Source: Streptomyces zagrosensis (lineage in GTDB: Bacteria > Actinomycetota > Actinomycetes > Streptomycetales > Streptomycetaceae). Taken from it: 56,145 nt of DNA. Numbering within the stretch: position 1 is the first letter of the stretch; every line of letters begins with the position of its first letter. Of the stretch, positions 16,017 to 27,900 are shown one piece after another. A program made the translations under genes and the position numbers. Below the pieces are notes generated by a model. The model made no database searches and was not told the origin of the DNA. It worked only from the letters and a program-made list of their open reading frames with translations. The stretch spans positions 1-56,145 of the forward strand of contig NZ_JACHJL010000029.1 in assembly GCF_014203645.1 (NCBI RefSeq), read 5' to 3'.

Positions 16017-16808
16017 TCACGGGCTCGGCAGCACGCCCTCCGCACCCGTCACGAAGTCGACCGTGCGCCGGACCATGCCCTCATCGCGCAGGACTCGGGT
16101 GTGGCCCAGGTTCTCGACCTTGACCAGTTCGGCCCGCGGCCACGCGTTCACCAACGCCTCGCTGTCCGACACGGGGGATTCCGTGTCGTCTTCGTCATGG
16201 ACGATCAGTAGTTCGCTCGAAAACCCGGGCGCCGCGGTCACCGGCTCGATGTCGTCGAACTTGACGCCCAACCATTCCTCCGCGCGCGCCCTGACCTCAG
16301 CGATCGTCTCCGGCGGGACCTGCATCACTTCCCTGGAGCGGCGCCACAGGGTCGTATAGCTGCTGATCGGGTTGAAGAACACGGCCTTGTTCACAGCGAG
16401 TCCGCGAGACATCGCATACGTGGTGGCGGCGGCGCCCAGCGAGTGGGCGACGACGGCGTGGATGGGGCCATATCGGTCGTTCGCGGCCTCGATCGCCTTG
16501 GCGAAGTGGATGACCGACGACTCCTTGCCCTCCGACTCGCCGTGGCCGGGCAGATCCACGATGACCGCCGTGCATCCCGCCCTCACGAGAGCGTCGGCCA
16601 GTACGGCGACGTGCCCGGCGTTGCCCGACCAGCCATGTACCAGCAGGACGCGGCGCTGGCCTTCGCCCCAGACGTAATGGACCACCTTGTTGCCATCGAC
16701 TACCTCGGCCTCGGTTGAAGCCTGGTTGAGGATTTCCTTAGTCGCGCTGGGGCGCTGGGTGCGCATCGGCGTGAAGGCGAGCTGCCGCAGTTTTTCCGTC
16801 ATGTCCAT
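16017..16808 (-). CDS. Alpha/beta hydrolase, last gene of the megasynthase operon
   Basis: 263 residues. The oxyanion-hole motif HGWSGNAG follows a LLVHGW strand. The nucleophile elbow is VVAHSLGAAA, the acid is probably in IVHDEDDTES, and the catalytic His is in NLGHTRVL. This gives a full Ser-Asp-His triad without a signal peptide. It starts 52 bp after the preceding hydrolase. It could hydrolyse an ester, thioester or amide in the pathway made by the upstream megasynthase, for example removal of a formyl group or editing of carrier-bound chains. That role is inferred only from the operon. Confidence 0.88.
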   Translation of the reverse strand: MDMTEKLRQLAFTPMRTQRPSATKEILNQASTEAEVVDGNKVVHYVWGEGQRRVLLVHGWSGNAGHVAVLADALVRAGCTAVIVDLPGHGESEGKESSVIHFAKAIEAANDRYGPIHAVVAHSLGAAATTYAMSRGLAVNKAVFFNPISSYTTLWRRSREVMQVPPETIAEVRARAEEWLGVKFDDIEPVTAAPGFSSELLIVHDEDDTESPVSDSEALVNAWPRAELVKVENLGHTRVLRDEGMVRRTVDFVTGAEGVLPSP

Positions 16809-16860
16809 GTGTCGTGTGACTCCTCAGTACGCCGACCGGCCGACGAGCCGGACCCGTGTC

Positions 16861-17646
16861 CTATCGCGCTTCCCTCAGGTAGGCGGAGACCAGGCTCCGT
16901 ACCTGTAGTGACTCCATGATGTCGAAGTGGCCTGCGCCTTCGATGAGTTCCATGTTCGCCTGCGGCCAGCCGGCGTGGAGGTCCTTGGCGTGCGCAGGTG
17001 GTACATACGCGTCGGCGGCTCCATGGATGATCAGCCCCGGCACGTTGATCGTCTTGACGACTTCCGCTGGCGAGTATGTGGCCCACACGTCCTTGCCGAA
17101 GCAGTTTCCGATCTGCCCGATCAACTCCTGGACCTGGTCGCCTTCCAGTGCGTGCAACTCGGCGAACTTCTCGACCAGGAACATCATGCTCGCAGGGGAC
17201 GAAATCGATACCAGCGCCTTGGCGTTCAGTTCGCCGTGCCATGCCGACAGGGCCCACAACCCGCCCATGGAATGGCAGATCACCGCGTGCAGGTCAGCGA
17301 TCCGGTCGTAGATGCCGCGCAGCAGGTCACGTATCTCGCCCGGATCGACCGCCGCCGCTCCAAGCGCCTCCCCGTGGCCGGCCACGTCGAACAGCACCAC
17401 CCGATAGCCCTGCCCCAGCAGTTCATCGGCCATGGTGACCATGCTGCCCAGGTTGGCGTTGACGCCGTGCACAAGGAGTACGGTCGGTCCCTTGCCGCTC
17501 TGGAAGAACTTGTAGAACCTTCCGTTCACCTTGATGGTGTGCGAGCGGCACCGATTGAGGAATTCCTTGGCGAACGGGTCGTGCGGAAGCCTGGTGACCT
17601 TGCAGAACTCCCGTACGAGGTCGGGCATTGCCTCGGCGTGGCTCAT
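16861..17646 (-). CDS. Alpha/beta hydrolase, second member of the pair
   Basis: 261 residues from ATG 17646, with AGGAGGG just upstream. A longer frame to 17694 lacks such a site. The motifs are LLVHGVNANLGS, VICHSMGGLWALS (nucleophile Ser), IIHGAADAYVP (Asp) and GAGHFDIME (His). It has a long N-terminal extension before the fold, shared in layout with its neighbour at 16017-16808, so the two may be distant duplicates. It lies 13 bp after the oxygenase gene and is certainly co-transcribed. The substrate is unknown. Confidence 0.88.
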   Translation of the reverse strand: MSHAEAMPDLVREFCKVTRLPHDPFAKEFLNRCRSHTIKVNGRFYKFFQSGKGPTVLLVHGVNANLGSMVTMADELLGQGYRVVLFDVAGHGEALGAAAVDPGEIRDLLRGIYDRIADLHAVICHSMGGLWALSAWHGELNAKALVSISSPASMMFLVEKFAELHALEGDQVQELIGQIGNCFGKDVWATYSPAEVVKTINVPGLIIHGAADAYVPPAHAKDLHAGWPQANMELIEGAGHFDIMESLQVRSLVSAYLREAR

Positions 17647-17659
17647 GGTGCGTACCCTC

Positions 17660-18973
17660 CTAGTTCGACAGCGCGTTGAGGCAGTTGCGCGCACGGTCAG
17701 GGAGTACGTACTCCCCGTCCTTCACGATGCGTTCGTACAGGCGCTCCACGCGCTCGTAGTGGTCATCGAGGTTCTGGTCCAACAGGTGGTACTCGGACTT
17801 GTTGTAGATGCCGAACTGGAGGTCGGTCATGAGCCCGAACGGATCGATGGAATCCGCGCGCACGCTGGTGCCGAATACCGTCCGCAGGAATTCGTCAACG
17901 CTCTCATAGCCGAGCGTGGCGAGCAGGAATTCTATGGACGCCCACTTGCGCTTGGTCTGGTAGGCGCGCTCTTCGGGGTCAACGATGAAATCGAGTCCGC
18001 TGGCCATGCCGCGCGGGTAGTGGACCCGGTTGAAGCATCGTAGGTCGATGGTCAACCGGTCCTTCGACGTCATCGGCAAGGTGCCGTCCGCGTGCGCGCG
18101 GTAGTTGTCAAAGACCAGTGCGTCTCCCACCCGAGAGTCGCAGTAGTACCCAGGGGACGGCGTGTCCGCGTAGCGCTTCTCCCAGTATTTGGCCATGAGG
18201 AAGTCGCGCACGGTGGGCAGGTCGAGTTCGGACAGCTTGCCTTCCAAGAAGAGGTGCAGGGCCTTGTCAACCGCCGCCTTCTCCTCGCCGTCCAGGCCGT
18301 ACTCCAGCATTTTCTCGTAGACGTATTGCAGGTTCGGTGCCTCGACTTCGGCTTCCTCGAAGATGACGAAGGGCTGTCGGTCGAGGGGGGTGGGGGTCAG
18401 CGCGGTGTGGAAGCTGCGGTACTCGGTGGGGAAGCCGAGCTGCTTTTTCACCAGGGACGGGATTTGCAGCGCGATGCTGCTGGCCGCGTGGGTGCCGTAT
18501 GGCCGCTTTTCGGCGGGCACGATGAAGGCGTTGACCACCGCCGTCTCAACTTCGGGAAAGTGCTCCTGCACGATGTCCTGGTTCAGGTCGTAGAAGCGCT
18601 TGGCCGACGGCACGAACAGGACGCAGTTCTCGAACATGGTGGAGACGGGGAAGTAGGCACCGAGTGAGGCCTCGGCGAAGCTTCCTTGGATGATGGCCTG
18701 GCACCGTAGTTGGCGAGCCAGGTTCTCGGCGAGATCGGCGTCCAGGTTCATCGGGACGACCTGGGTGGGCTGCACCTCGGGCACAAAGCGGCTCGGGTTG
18801 AGTGTCCGGCTCGGTGGCAGCCGGGATTCCATCTCGCCCTGGTCCACCGGGTACTTGTCGAGAACGGGGGCCAGCTGCTGGGCGTGCGCGGCAGCGGATG
18901 TGTGCAGGAAAGTGCCGGTCTTTTGGTAGGTGCCCGTCACCGGGGTCTCGTCTTCGACGGTTGCGTTGCTCAT
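17660..18973 (-). CDS. Putative Fe(II)/2-oxoglutarate-type oxygenase or halogenase
   Basis: 437 residues, starting 10 bp after the megasynthase stop. RVGDALVFDNYRAHADG (281-297) followed by RLTIDLRCF (306-314) matches the distal part of a jelly-roll Fe/2OG enzyme. His294 would be the distal iron ligand and Arg306 or Arg312 the 2-oxoglutarate anchor. The best candidate for the proximal motif, about 105 residues earlier, is FHTA (188-191), with Ala where Asp or Glu normally binds iron. HxA/G in that place is a trait of Fe/2OG halogenases. Another candidate is H162. I cannot exclude that the true ligand lies elsewhere or that the fold is only related. It probably tailors the product of the upstream synthase. 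Confidence 0.55.
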   Translation of the reverse strand: MSNATVEDETPVTGTYQKTGTFLHTSAAAHAQQLAPVLDKYPVDQGEMESRLPPSRTLNPSRFVPEVQPTQVVPMNLDADLAENLARQLRCQAIIQGSFAEASLGAYFPVSTMFENCVLFVPSAKRFYDLNQDIVQEHFPEVETAVVNAFIVPAEKRPYGTHAASSIALQIPSLVKKQLGFPTEYRSFHTALTPTPLDRQPFVIFEEAEVEAPNLQYVYEKMLEYGLDGEEKAAVDKALHLFLEGKLSELDLPTVRDFLMAKYWEKRYADTPSPGYYCDSRVGDALVFDNYRAHADGTLPMTSKDRLTIDLRCFNRVHYPRGMASGLDFIVDPEERAYQTKRKWASIEFLLATLGYESVDEFLRTVFGTSVRADSIDPFGLMTDLQFGIYNKSEYHLLDQNLDDHYERVERLYERIVKDGEYVLPDRARNCLNALSN

Positions 18974-18983
18974 GGCGGTCTAC

Positions 18984-21900
18984 TCACCTCTCCACTGGGT
19001 ACGCCGCATTGATGCAGTCCACGTACTGTTGAACGAATTGCTCATCGACCGGCGGAGACGGATAGTCGGCTCGCCCGAATACGCCCTCACCCACGGGAAG
19101 CGCCGCGAACATATCCACCAGGCCCTCCTCCGTAAGGTCATCCACCAAGGCCGCGATGCGCGCCAGTGGACTCGTCGGATGGGCGTCGGCGTAGGCAAGT
19201 GCCTGCTGTCGCCATGTGTCGAACGGCACGATCTGTGCCCCGCCACTGGCGGCCCCGACCAGGCCGAAAAAGGTGTCGAAGGCCGGCGCCTGCGCGTTGA
19301 CGAAGTCGTAGTCCTTGCCGATACGCGCCAGGTCGTCGGTCATCGCCTTGGCAACGCTCTGGCACAGGTAGTCCACCGGCAGCACGGCCGTGAGGTCGGC
19401 GTTCAGCGACGGGAAACTTCCCATGGCGATGCCGCCGACGATCAGATTGTGGAAGAAGTCGCCGCGATCGAGTCGGAAGTGGCCCGTACGGGTCGAGGCC
19501 GCCACGAACGGCAGCCGGTATACCGACGCCTTGGCGCCGCGCCAGCGCGCCGCCGCCACCATGTGCTCCGCCTGCCACTTGGAGGTGATGTAGCCGTATT
19601 CCCGGGCGTCCTCGGTGACCTCGTACCCCAGGTACTTGGGGAGCGTGGCGAAGGTCGAGATGAGGTGGACGGCCTTGCCGCGGCCCCGTGCGGCCAGGCG
19701 CAGGGCCTCGTGCGTGCTGATCACGTTGGGGCCGATGTAGTCCTCCAGCGGGCGCATCCAGTCCACGAGGGCCCCGGAGTGGCAGATGGCGTCCACCTGG
19801 TCCGCCAACTCGTCGAAGGCATCCTCGTCGAGCCCGAACAGGGGGCGGGTCAAGTCGCCCACGACCGGGTTGAGCAGCGGCGCGTACTCCTCCTTCCACA
19901 GGCCGTAGCCGTCGAGCGTGGTGGTCAGGCGCCGCATGGCCTGGCCTGGGTCCTCCGCTCGTACCAGGCAGTAGGCGATGACGCCCGACTCCAGCAGCTC
20001 GTGCAGCAAGAAGGCGCCGACGAATCCGGTCGCGCCCGTGACGAAGATCGACTCGGGGCGCGCCAAGGCCCCATCGGCGTTGTCGAATCGCAGGTCGGGG
20101 TGGAGCAGCCCCTTGTGAGCCAGCGACATGTCCAGGCCCGAGGTGTCGAGGGCCATGGCTGGGGTATCGACCGCCGTGGCCGGTGCTGGCGCCGGTTTGG
20201 GCGCCTGTTCGGCCGGCGCGTCCACTCCTGCTTCGACGAGCCTGGCCAGCAGGAAATCGGCGAGCGCCTTGAGGTGCGGGTGATCGAAGGCGATCTTGGC
20301 GGGCAGTGCGAGTCCGGTCAGGTCCGCCAACTGGTTACGCATCAAGACCGCGGTCAGCGAGTCGATGCCGATGTCCTGGAGCGGCAGGCTGACATCCACG
20401 TCATCCGGTGAGGAGAACCCGAGGGTCTTCGACACCTGGTCCCGTACCGCGTGCAGCACCACGGCCGCGTACTCATCGGGCGCGGCCTCGCCAAGCAGCT
20501 TGCGTAGATCCGTGGCCGCCGAGCCGCCGGCGGAGCGCCCGGCTGCGGTGCTGGTGGCCAGCGCGCGAAGCAGCGGCGGTAGGCCGCCCCGCTCCTCGTA
20601 GTAGTGCTGTGCGCGGCTCACGTCCAAGGCGGCGGACATGGTCAGCGCGCGGCCACTGGTGACCGCCAGTTCGAACAGTTCCAGTCCTTCTTCCGGCGCG
20701 AGCCGGTCCAGGCCGAGTTGGGCGAAGCGGAGGCGGTCGATGTCGCTGAGTCCGGCCACCATGCCCTCGCCCTCCCAGGGGCCGTACGCCACCGAGGTGG
20801 CCGGCAGCCCCTTGGCGCGGCGCAGGTGCGCCAGTGCGTCGAGGAAGGCGTTGGCGGCTGCGTAGTTGCCCTGGCCCGGTGCGCCCATGACGCTCGCTAT
20901 GGAGGAGAACATCACGAAGAAGTCCAACTCTGCGCCCTGGGAGAGTTGGTGCAGGTTCCAGGCGCCGTCCAGCTTGGGCAAGAAGACCCCGTCGCACCGC
21001 TGCGGCGTCAAGGTGGTCAGGGCGCCGTCGTCAAGAACGCCGGCCGCGTGGACGACACCGCGCAGCGGCCGGTCCGCACCGAACATGGCCATGATCGACG
21101 TGACACTGTCGAGGTCCGCCACGTCGCAGGCCACCACGGTGGCTGTCGCGCCCAGTTCGGCCAACTCGTCCACGACCACCTGAGCACCGGGCGTTTCCAT
21201 GCCGCGACGCGAGGCCAACACCAGGTCACGCACGCCGTGGGTGCTGGCCAGATAGGTGGCCACGCGCCGGCCGAGGTCACCGAGACCGCCGGAGACCAGC
21301 ACCGCGCCGTCCGGCGTAATGAACCGCTGCTGCTCCGAGGGGACCAGCACGACCTTGCCCACGTGCCGCGCCCCGGCCATGAAGCGCAGCGCGTCGGACG
21401 TGTGCGTCATGGGGAAGGTGCGCAGCGGCAGGGGCCGCAGCTTGCCCTCGCCCAGTAGGCCCGCGATGGAGACCAGCATCGTGTGGATGAGGTCGGGGCC
21501 GGCCTCGGGCAGGTTGTAGACGGTGTAGGTCACGCCCGGGTGGTTCTCGTCGATCCAGGACTGATCCCGTAGATCGATCTTGCCCATCTCCAGGAATCGG
21601 CCGCCGTCGCCCAGCATGCCAAGGCTCGCGTCGATGAACTCGGTCGCCAGCGAGTTCAGTACGACGTCGAAGCGCCCGCTGGGCAGGCTCGGGCCGAAAT
21701 GTTTGACGAAGCCCAGGTCACGAGAGGATGCAAGGTGGTCGTCGGCCAGGCCCGCTTCCCGCAGCGCCCACCACTTCGGCTCGCTGGCGGTGCCGTAGAC
21801 CTCGGCGCCGTGCAGCTGGGCCAGTTGCACGGCCGCCATGCCCACACCGCCGGCAGCGGCGTGGACCAGTACGCGCTCACCCGGCTGTAGGGCACCTAGT

Positions 21901-24900
21901 TCATGCAGGCCGTACCAGGCCGTGAGGAACGTCATGGGGACGGTGGCGGCCTCCTCGAAGTCGAGGTTGTCCGGGATGCGCACCACGCGGCGTGCGTCGA
22001 TGACGACCTCGGAGGCGAAGGAGCCACGGGCCAGTCCGAAGACCCGGTCGCCGACCTTCGCATGCTTGACGTCGGCCCCCGCCTCGGTGACGACACCGGC
22101 GAACTCAAGGCCGAATGCCGGGATCTCCACCATGCCCAGGGCGTTGAGTACGTCGAGGAAGTTCACACCGGTGGCCTTCACCTCGGCGCGGATCTCCCCC
22201 GCGGCCACCGCCACCTCCCGCATGGCCGTGACCCGCAAGGGCTCGTCCAGGCGTCCCTTGGCGGCGATCTCCAACTGCCACTTGCCCTCGGTGGGAAGCG
22301 CCACGTCCTTGGCCGAGCCGACCCGCAGAAGCTGCGGTACGAGCACGTCGCCGTAGCGCAGGGCGCACTCGGGTTCGGCTTCCAGCATCAGCGCCGTGGC
22401 GATGGCCTTGCGGTCCGCCGCCGCATCGCCGAGGTCGATGAGGCGCAGGGCCAGTTCGGGGTGTTCGTTGCGGGCGGTACGCATCAGGCCCCATAGGGGT
22501 CCTGCGCCGAGCCCGGTGACCGGGTCGTCGGCGCTCGTGCCCACCGCCTGCCGGGTGATCCACACCAGGGGGACCCGGAACTCGGTCTTGATCGCTTCTT
22601 GGAGTTGGGTGAGCGCCTTGGCGGTGAAGTCGTGCGCCTGGGACCGTACGTCCGCATCCGAGTCCCACAGGCACATCAGCCCGTCCAGGTCCTCGGCGTC
22701 TTCGAGGTCCGTGATCTTGATGACCTGGACACCGGCCTTGGTCAGGGCGGTCTTCACCTCCCGCGCCCATGTCACGTCGCCGGCCGGGCAGAGCATGCCC
22801 CAGGAGCCGCCGATTTCGATGTCGGCAGTGTGGGCAGTGGTGCCGGGGTTGCCGGTGTTGGCAGTGTTGGCAGTGTTGGCAGTGTCAACAATGTGCACCG
22901 GTCGCCAGTTGACGTCGAACTGGAAGCGCTCCACGCCGGCCGCGGCCAGGCGGCGCAACACCGCCCGGTCCACGCGCCGCGCGTGCAGGCGGTGCAGCCG
23001 GCCGACGTTGGTTCCCTCGGCGTTGTAGATGTCGAGCGAGGCCCAGAACTCACCGTCGCCGAGTTCGAAGTCGGCGACGCGTACCCAGATCTCCGACAGG
23101 CCCTTCTCGCGTAGCGTCAGGCGCTCGGCCTCGAACGGCACGAACAGATCGTCGCCGGTCGTGTTCTGTAGCCGCTGGGTCAGCAGCAGGGAGTGCATGG
23201 CCGAGTCGAGCAGGGCCGGGTGCAGGCCGTAGTGGCTGGCGGACTGCTCCGCGCTCTCCGGCAGCGCTGCCTTGGCCCATACCTCGTCCCCGATGTGCCA
23301 AGCCTCCTTGATGCCCTGGAAGGTCGGCCCGTAGCCGTAGCCGAGTGCGGCCAGGTCGCGGTACAGGGCGGACGCGTCGATGGGTTCGGCGCCGCTGGGC
23401 GGCAGGGTGACGTCGGCGGCGGGCTCGGTGTGCGCCGGTATGAGCTGGCCCTGCGCGTGCAGTTGCCAGCCGCCGTCCTGGCCCTCCGGAGAGCTGTAGA
23501 CATGGACCGGGCGGGCGTCGCCGACCGCCGCGCTGACCGTGACCTGAAGCCGGACCGGCAGGTCCGCGGCGAGCACCAGGGGCGCGAGGATGACGACGTC
23601 CGCCAGGTCACACTCGCCAGCGCCGCTGGCGCCCCCCGCGGCGCTCATGGCCTCGAAGAACGCGGTGCCCGGCATGAGCACGGCGTCCATGACCTTGTGC
23701 TCTTGCACCCAGCTCGGTTCCTGGGCCCCCACCACGTTGGTAAACACGGACATCTCGGTGCCGGCGACGTCCATGCCACCGCCGAGGAGTAGGTGGTGGG
23801 TGTCGTTGAGGCCGGCACCGATCGTCCGCGAGACGGGCGGGTCGAACCAAAAGCGCTCGCGCTGGAAGGCGTAGGTCGGCAGGGCGATCCGTTCGCCACC
23901 GAAGGGCGCGAAGTAGCCCCGCCAGTCGATCGACACCTCGCGTACGTGCAACTCGGCGAGGCTACGCACCATGACCGAGGCGCCGTTCTTGGCCTTGGTC
24001 AGCGACGGCAGCCAGGCAATCGGCCCCTGGTCGGTCAGGCATGCCGCGCCCATGCCGGACAGGACCGGCTGCGGGCCCAGCTCCAAGAAGATGTTCGCGC
24101 CCTGCTGGTGCATGGTGCGCATGCCGTCGCTGAAGCGCACGGCGCCGCGTGTTTGGCGCACCCAGTAGTCGGGTCGCTCCAGCTCGCCCGGCCTGGCCAG
24201 CTCACCGGTCAGGCCGCTGACCAGTGCGAGCTTGGGCGGGTTGAAGCGTACGGTGGCGGCCACGGCCTGGAATGCGGCCAGCATGCCGTCCATGTGGTGC
24301 GAGTGGAAGGCGTGGGAGACCGTCAGTTCCTTGGCCTTGTGGCCGCGCTCCACGAAGTGGGCCGCCACCGCCTGCACCGCGTCGGTGTCACCGGACACGA
24401 CGGTTTGTGTCGGCGTGTTGAAGCCGGCGATGTGGATCGTGCCGGTACGGCCCAGGGCCTCGATGGCCGCTTCCGCCTCCTCGCCGCTGCATTCCAGCGA
24501 GGCCATCGCGCCACTGCCGGGTAGGGCCCGCATCAACCGGCCGCGCGCTGCCACCAGGCGGCAGGCGTCGGGCAGGTCGAACACTCCCGCCGCATGGGCG
24601 GCGGCGTACTCACCGATGCTGTGGCCGAGCAGCAGCTCCGGCCGCACGCCCCAGCTCTCCCACAGCCGCCACAGCGCCACCTCAAGCGCGAACAGGGCAG
24701 GTTGGGTGAAGTCGGTGCGGTGGAGCAAGGTGGCGTCGGCGCTGTCGGGCTCGGCCCACATGACGTCGAGCAGGGGCCTTTCCAGCTCGGTGAAGTGGGC
24801 CGCGATCTCGTCAAGCGCAGCACGGAAGACGGGATAGACGTCGTACACGTCCTTGCCCATGCCCGGCAGCTGGCTGCCCTGGCCGGTGAACAGGGCGGCC

Positions 24901-27900
24901 AGGCGGGAGTCCCCGTCGAGGTCTGCGGTACGTACCGCGTCGCTCGGAAGTTCGCCGGTGCGGGCGAAGGAGGCCAAGTGGTCGAGGAGTTCGGCCTTGT
25001 TCTTGGCCATCAGGACAAGGCGCCTGCGGAAGTGGCTGCGGGTGGTCGCCAGGGAGCGGGCCACATCGCCGATGCGGTCGTGGATGTTCATGCCCAGGTG
25101 CAGGTGCAGGTTCTCCGCCTGCTCCCGCAGGGCGGTATCGGTGTAGCCGGACACCAGGAACGGCACCGCGGGCGGCAGCGGGGCCAGCGCCCTCGCGTCG
25201 GCCGCATCGGCCGCGGGCTTCGGCGGCTCCTCGACGATGACGTGTGCGTTGGTACCGCCGATACCGAACGAGCTGACGCCGGCGCGGCGCGGGATGTCCT
25301 TCGCCGGCCAGGCACGCTCCTCTTGCACCAGCGCCATCCCGGCGCCCTTCCAGTCCACCGCCGGGGTGGGTTCCGTGACGTGCAGGGTGCGGGGTAGCAG
25401 GTCGTGCTGCATGGCGAGCACGACCTTCATCACCCCGGCCAGGCCGGCAGCCGCCTGGGTGTGGCCCACGTTGGACTTGGCCGAACCGACCCACAGGGGC
25501 TCCGCCTGCGGCTGCGGGCGGCTGCCGCCGAAGATCTCCGCGAGGGCCGTGCCCTCGATGGGGTCGCCCAGCTTGGTGCCGGTGCCGTGGGCCTCCAGGT
25601 AGTCGATGTCGCCGGGCTGGAGCCCCGATGCGGCGAGTGCCGCGCGAATGACGCGTTGCTGGGCGGGGCCGCTGGGCGTGGTCAGGCTGGCGCTGTGGCC
25701 GTCGTGGTTGACGGCGGTGCCGCGCAGCACGGCCACGATGGGGTCGCCGTCTCGTTGCGCGTCGGACAGCCGCTTGAGCACGACGGCGGCGGAGCCCTCG
25801 CTCCAGCCGGTGCCATCGGTGTCGGACGAGAAGGACCGGCAGCGGCCGTCCGCCGACATGCCCCGCAGCCGGCTGAACTCCACGTGCAGTTCGGGCGAGA
25901 GCATCAGGCTGATGCCCGCCGACACCGCCATGTCGCACTCGCCGTTACGCAGCGCGTTGCAGGCCAGATGGGTGGTCACCAGCGAGGACGAACACGCCGT
26001 GTCCAGGGTCAGCGTGGGCCCTTGCAGACCAAACACATAGGACACCCGGCCGGACATGGTGCCACCGGCGGAACCCGGGCCCACATATCCGTCCAGGTCG
26101 GACAGTCCGCCGGCGAGGGTGAGACCGTATTCGTGGTACGCGGAGGTCTTGCCGACGCCGATGAACGCGCCCGTTTGGCTGCCGCGCAGTTGCTCCACGG
26201 TGTAGCCGGCGCGCTCGAACGCCTCCCACGTGGTTTCCAACGCCATGCGCTGCATCGGGTCGAGCGACCGTGCCTCGCGGGGCGAGATGCCGAAGAAGGG
26301 GGCGTCGAACAGGTCGATGGGGGTGACGAAGCCGCCTCGGTTGCAGTACGACTTGCCGGTCGCCTCCGGGTCCGGGTCGTACAGCGCGGCGGCGTCCCAG
26401 CGATCCGCCGGTACGTCCACGATCCCATCGCCGCCGCGTGCCAGCAACTCCCAGAACTCTTCCGGAGAGTTGGCGTCTCCGGGCAGCCGGCAGGCCATGG
26501 AGATGATGGCGATGGGCTCATCGTGGCTGGCGGGGCGGCGCGCGGGAACGATGGCGGGGCTGGTGGTGTCGCCGCCGGCCAGGTAGGCCGCAAGGGCCCT
26601 GACGGTGAAGTGCTCGAACAGCTTGGGCCCTGATATGGGGCGTCCCAGCAACTCTTCGAGCTGGGTTTGTACGCGCACGACCCGCAGTGAGGTGCCGCCG
26701 ATTTCGAAGAAGTTCTCGTTGATGCCGATCCGGTCGTGGCCCAGCACATCCGTCCACACGGCCACGATGTCGCGTTCGAGTTCGGTGGCCGGCTTGGCCG
26801 TGGGGGTGAGCTCCGCCACGGGGTCCGGCAGCGCCTTGCGGTCGATCTTGCCGTTGGGGGTCAGCGGCAACGCGTCCAGCTCCACGATGAAGGCGGGCAC
26901 CATATAGTCCGGTATGCGCCCGGCTAGCCAGGGGCGCAGCACCCGGCCGAGGTGGACCTTGGACGGTTCGCCCACGGCGGGCACGTTCGCGTACGGGGCG
27001 AGTGCGTCGCGCGCCATGGCCTCCGCGGGGCGCAGGCCCAGATCCGGGGTCTGACCCGGGTGCCAGAACAGGGCGTCGAAGCTCCACTTGTCGCCGGAGC
27101 GGCTGGGCAGCAGGGCCAGCTCCACGCCGGCCTCGCTCGCACGGTCTGCCAGGTCCTGTGGATCGACCCACGACGCGGGCGCCTGCGGGGCGTCGTCCAA
27201 GGCGGCCGAGATACGGCGGTGCACCTCGCCCAGCCGGCCGTTGGGAATGTCGGTCAGGCGCAGGGGCCGATCGCTGTGCGTGCTCAACGTCTCGCGCAGC
27301 CACGCCATGTCGAGTTGGTCCTCGCGCCAGTTCTTCTCGGTGGTCGGCGCCGGGGCGGGGGTCTGGTCGCCCGCACCGATATGGAGCGTGACGTCGAAGC
27401 GGTAGCGCGTCATCTCGTTGACGTAGTGGCCATCACGCAAGGTGATATCGACGCGGTTGATGCGGGGGAAGAGGCTGGGCAGGTTGGCGAAGTAGTCGGG
27501 GGCAACCACCAATTCGCGCTCTGAGCGCATCGCTCGCTTCGCGTGGCGGGCCAGTTCCTCGTCGGATATGTCGCCGTTGCCGCGGAAGTGCGTCACGTCG
27601 GCGTGGAAGACGTTCAGCAGCGATAGATCGCGTACGTCACCGATGAACACGCGGCCTGTATCGACCGCCTTGGTCGCCCATTCCAGTACCGAGGTCAGAT
27701 AGTCAACGGTGGGGAAGTATTGGGCCACCGAATTGATGACGATGGTGTCGAAGGCGCCTTCGGCCACCTCGGGCAGATCATGGGCCGAGCGATGTTCGCA
27801 GGTCACATGCGGCAGGGAGGTGAGGTGTGCGCGGGTGACTGCCACGGCTTGTTCGGAGGCGTCTACCGCGTGGTAAGTGGTGCAGTGCGGCGCGAGGCTG

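Noticed and set aside
16017..17646. Type II thioesterase assignment for the hydrolases
   Set aside because: The nucleophile elbows are AHSLGA and CHSMGG, but the surrounding sequence lacks the usual RedJ/TEII features. General alpha/beta hydrolase is the safer call.
18930..20411. Long rightward open frame of 493 codons opposite the end of the megasynthase
   Set aside because: It lies wholly antisense to reductase, ACP and KR coding sequence with clear motifs. It has no ribosome site or family signature and reflects the GC bias of the third codon position.
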